Of a DNA stretch of 64,000 nt, positions 62,587 through 64,000 are shown in pieces. Numbering within the stretch: the first letter of the stretch is position 1; every line of letters begins with the position of its first letter. The stretch spans positions 186,001 through 250,000 of the forward strand of contig NZ_ML660167.1 in assembly GCF_007004725.1 (NCBI RefSeq). The letters run 5' to 3'. The DNA comes from Aliikangiella coralliicola (GTDB taxonomy: Bacteria; Pseudomonadota; Gammaproteobacteria; Enterobacterales; Kangiellaceae). The notes beneath the pieces are model-generated. The model saw nothing but the letters and a program-made list of their open reading frames with translations, did not search any database and had not been told where the DNA came from. The translations under genes were made by a program, and so were the position numbers.

Positions 62587-62613
62587 CTAAAATCGCAACT
62601 GAATGTCTGTTAT
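62587..62613 (-). pseudogene. Tiny fragment matching the end of the unknown gene at 59373
   Basis: On the minus strand this reads ITDIQLRF then stop, against SIDIQMSF then stop at the end of the unknown protein. Sequence just past the stop is also similar. At only eight residues it is weak alone, but its neighbours are likewise fragments from the same locus. Confidence 0.35.
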
Positions 62614-62617
62614 TTAC

Positions 62618-62796
62618 CATGGTTTTAAAGCTGGAACAGTAGTCACTTCAATTAATCAGTGGAAGCCCGTGATATCGCAGAACAAGACTTGTTGGAAATG
62701 GTGGCTAAGCCAAATACCTTTGAGTTTTGTTTCGAGCTTCAGCCATGCAGTCGAATTACCACAAAGCATATTGAAGGTTGTTCGACTAACCCTTAA
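62618..62796 (+). pseudogene. Truncated, frameshifted copy of the aspartyl-protease PDZ end
   Basis: This sequence closely follows 58953-59132. It reads HGFKAGTVVTSIN, loses one base (ATCAGTGG against ATCACGTGG), then resumes as VEARDIAEQDLLEMVAKPNT to an equivalent stop. All of the catalytic region is missing. It cannot encode a working protein. Confidence 0.88.
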
Positions 62797-62826
62797 GTAG
62801 AAACCGAAAGCTATGTTGAAGTAATG

Positions 62827-63011
62827 AAGTATTTGCGTGGTCGTGTCGGTTTACCTGATAGACAAGCGTCGATCGCCAAATCTTATGTCAGTTTGGCGAT
62901 TGATTGTTGTGGCCTCTGGTCATGGACGGGGTAAGGGTGTTACAGGCTTTTATTAAAAACGATTATAAAGTTTCTTCTCCTGGCGAATTTGCTCGCTCAA
63001 TTACGACTTAA
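62827..63011 (+). pseudogene. Internally deleted serine-hydrolase remnant
   Basis: The first part (to about 62902) matches 34715-34789 of the intact class-C-like hydrolase: LRGRVGLP then KSYVSLAI. It then jumps to LIVVASGHG, which matches LIVVATGHE near the C-terminus (35503-35527). About 700 bases are missing at a shared GATTG. A C-terminal tail (AFIKNDYKVSSPGEFARSITT) ends at TAA 63009-63011. Frame is lost at least once. Confidence 0.8.
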
Positions 63012-63213
63012 AGTGTTTAATAATTAACCATTCAAAGAAATTTCAACGGTTTTTCAAAGCTTTTTCAAAAGTTTGTTTTGGAAATTAGTTAGTTTTTGAG
63101 GAATTGGAAGATATGTTCAATTTTGTGTTTCAGGAATGAATATCTCTTATTGCGACATCCCTTAAGAACTGTTTGAAATGGTCATTTTTTGACCGTAAGA
63201 TGAAACACTTGTT
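63012..63213. other. Spacer between gene remnants
   Basis: Short AT-rich sequence with a partial TTTTTCAAAG/CTTTTTCAAAAG repetition near 63050. No gene is seen. Confidence 0.35.
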
Positions 63214-63453
63214 ATGGAGAATGTTTCAGAGTGGATTTTGACAACAAACACGAAAAAATATAACTCCGAAATGCAGCTCTTTGATCAGGATGGCAACCGC
63301 CTCTACCTGACTGCTCAAGAAAAAGCTCTCGAAGAGCGCCTGTTTTGCTTCTTGGTACACTATACTGGCTGTTGTCCCACCGAAGCCCTAGAACTTACCG
63401 CCGAAAAAGATAAAAATTTTGGCGAAGCGTATAAGAATCGCCAGCGAATATAG
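63214..63453 (+). pseudogene. Fragment resembling a tyrosine recombinase (integrase)
   Basis: A 79-residue frame contains RLYLTAQEKALEERLFCFLVHYTGCCPTEALELTAEKD. This follows the start of the catalytic domain of phage-type integrases, where LHYTGCRxSEALxLT includes the first catalytic Arg. Here the Arg position appears to be Cys or Pro and the rest of the domain is absent. It is most likely a dead remnant of a mobile element or of an integron-like recombinase. Confidence 0.55.
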
Positions 63454-63561
63454 AAAAGAAGATAATATTCCAGAAGGTGGGTATGTGACGATACATAATC
63501 TTAAAGTGGTCGGGTGGAGCAGGGATGTGATTTGAATCAAAATAACGAAAGGATAAGCCTC

Positions 63562-63663
63562 ATGTTGTTTTCAATTATCGAAAAAACAAAACACTTTCTT
63601 GCTAAACGAAAAGCTAAGCGAGGTATGTTAAGGCTTGGCTTTACCAAGGAAGAGATAGATTAA
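63562..63663 (+). CDS. Possible 33-residue basic protein
   Basis: A short frame encodes a Lys-rich peptide (starts MLFSIIEKTKHFLAKRKAKRG, ends LGFTKEEID). AAGGATA lies about eight bases upstream. The Leu-Gly-hydrophobic-Thr-x-Glu-Glu-Ile ending recalls small DUF1127-like proteins, but the match is slight. Confidence 0.4.
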   Translation: MLFSIIEKTKHFLAKRKAKRGMLRLGFTKEEID

Positions 63664-63776
63664 GCAAGACTTTATCTGTAGTAATTCAGACTTGATGCAA
63701 CAGTTACCGGTTTTGAAAGTGGCGAAGTAGAATGAGTTTCCTCAAGTGTTTAGTTAAAGCGAATAGGAGATAAAAA

Positions 63777-64000
63777 ATGCCAGAATGGATGACAAATAAG
63801 TTTTCAATACTAGTGTATGGAATTGTTTTAGCAGCGGGAGCGTGTTTCTTTCTGCATGAGTTTGTGACAAAGAATTTCTATGTAAAAAAAGAGGAGGCAA
63901 AAAAATATGTTACAAATATAGGGTTTAATTGTTTAACCAATGAGGAACAAAAAAGCAAGCAAACTCATGATGTAGTATGGTTGGGATATACAGAAAAACA
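63777..64000 (+). CDS. Small membrane protein, cut by the window end
   Basis: A frame begins at ATG 63777 after AGGAG at spacing about eight and runs off the window after 74 codons. An N-terminal membrane helix (FSILVYGIVLAAGACFFLHEF) precedes a Lys/Glu-rich cytoplasmic or periplasmic part (KKEEAKKYVTNIGFNCLTNEEQ). Family not recognised. Confidence 0.6.
   Translation, partial: MPEWMTNKFSILVYGIVLAAGACFFLHEFVTKNFYVKKEEAKKYVTNIGFNCLTNEEQKSKQTHDVVWLGYTEK

Noticed and set aside
62603-62800. 65-residue open frame in the graveyard
   Set aside because: After the one-base deletion the frame no longer matches the aspartyl protease; it is the wrong frame of a pseudogene.

Overview
The window reads as chromosome of an AT-rich, aerobic, probably marine gammaproteobacterium that lives on proteins and glycans. 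I infer this from four TonB-dependent or FecA-type outer-membrane elements, LytTR and OmpR two-component systems, many signal-peptide-bearing hydrolases, and a ToxR/CadC-like receptor with a beta-propeller sensor. An Alteromonadales or Kangiellaceae-like host is plausible, but the sequence alone does not settle it. I saw no rRNA, tRNA or CRISPR array.

Layout. 1-3.5 kb: a FecR anti-sigma regulator and a FecA-type siderophore receptor. 3.7-7.2 kb: an exported amidohydrolase and three small or unknown envelope proteins. 7.6-26 kb: a protease district with a fibronectin-III metzincin-like protease, a collagenase-like protein carrying two separate zinc-protease motifs, an M64 peptidase, a second fibronectin-III zinc protease, a proline-iminopeptidase-like hydrolase, a TonB-dependent receptor and a LytS/LytTR pair. 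26.5-40.6 kb: small-molecule hydrolases (a family 3 solute-binding protein, an N-formylglutamate-amidohydrolase-like protein, a DJ-1/PfpI protein, esterase, class-C-like serine hydrolase, amidohydrolase, exported FAH-family protein), a DNA-binding beta-propeller receptor and a second LytTR system.

40.8-55.7 kb is the most coherent system. It holds two GH92 alpha-mannosidases, a LacI regulator, a FucP/GluP-type sugar permease, an AGE-family isomerase/epimerase, a PfkB kinase, a TonB receptor and a lipoprotein protease of the plant/bacterial basic-secretory-protein type with discoidin-like domains. Four copies of a palindrome with the core TTGGAACGTTCC lie in exactly the three promoter regions of this block. 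I infer a LacI-controlled locus for mannose-rich glycans or glycoproteins: uptake by TonB receptor, trimming by GH92, mannose import by the permease, mannose to fructose by the AGE enzyme, then phosphorylation by the kinase. It lacks SusD, so it is not a Bacteroidetes-type locus.

55.9-64 kb: an OmpR-type two-component system, a two-motif aspartyl protease with a PDZ domain, an unknown protein, an exported SDR-like lipoprotein, and a gene graveyard. The graveyard contains decayed partial copies of the aspartyl protease, of a serine hydrolase resembling the intact gene near 34.4 kb, and of the unknown protein, plus a fragment resembling a tyrosine recombinase. The window ends inside a small membrane-protein gene.
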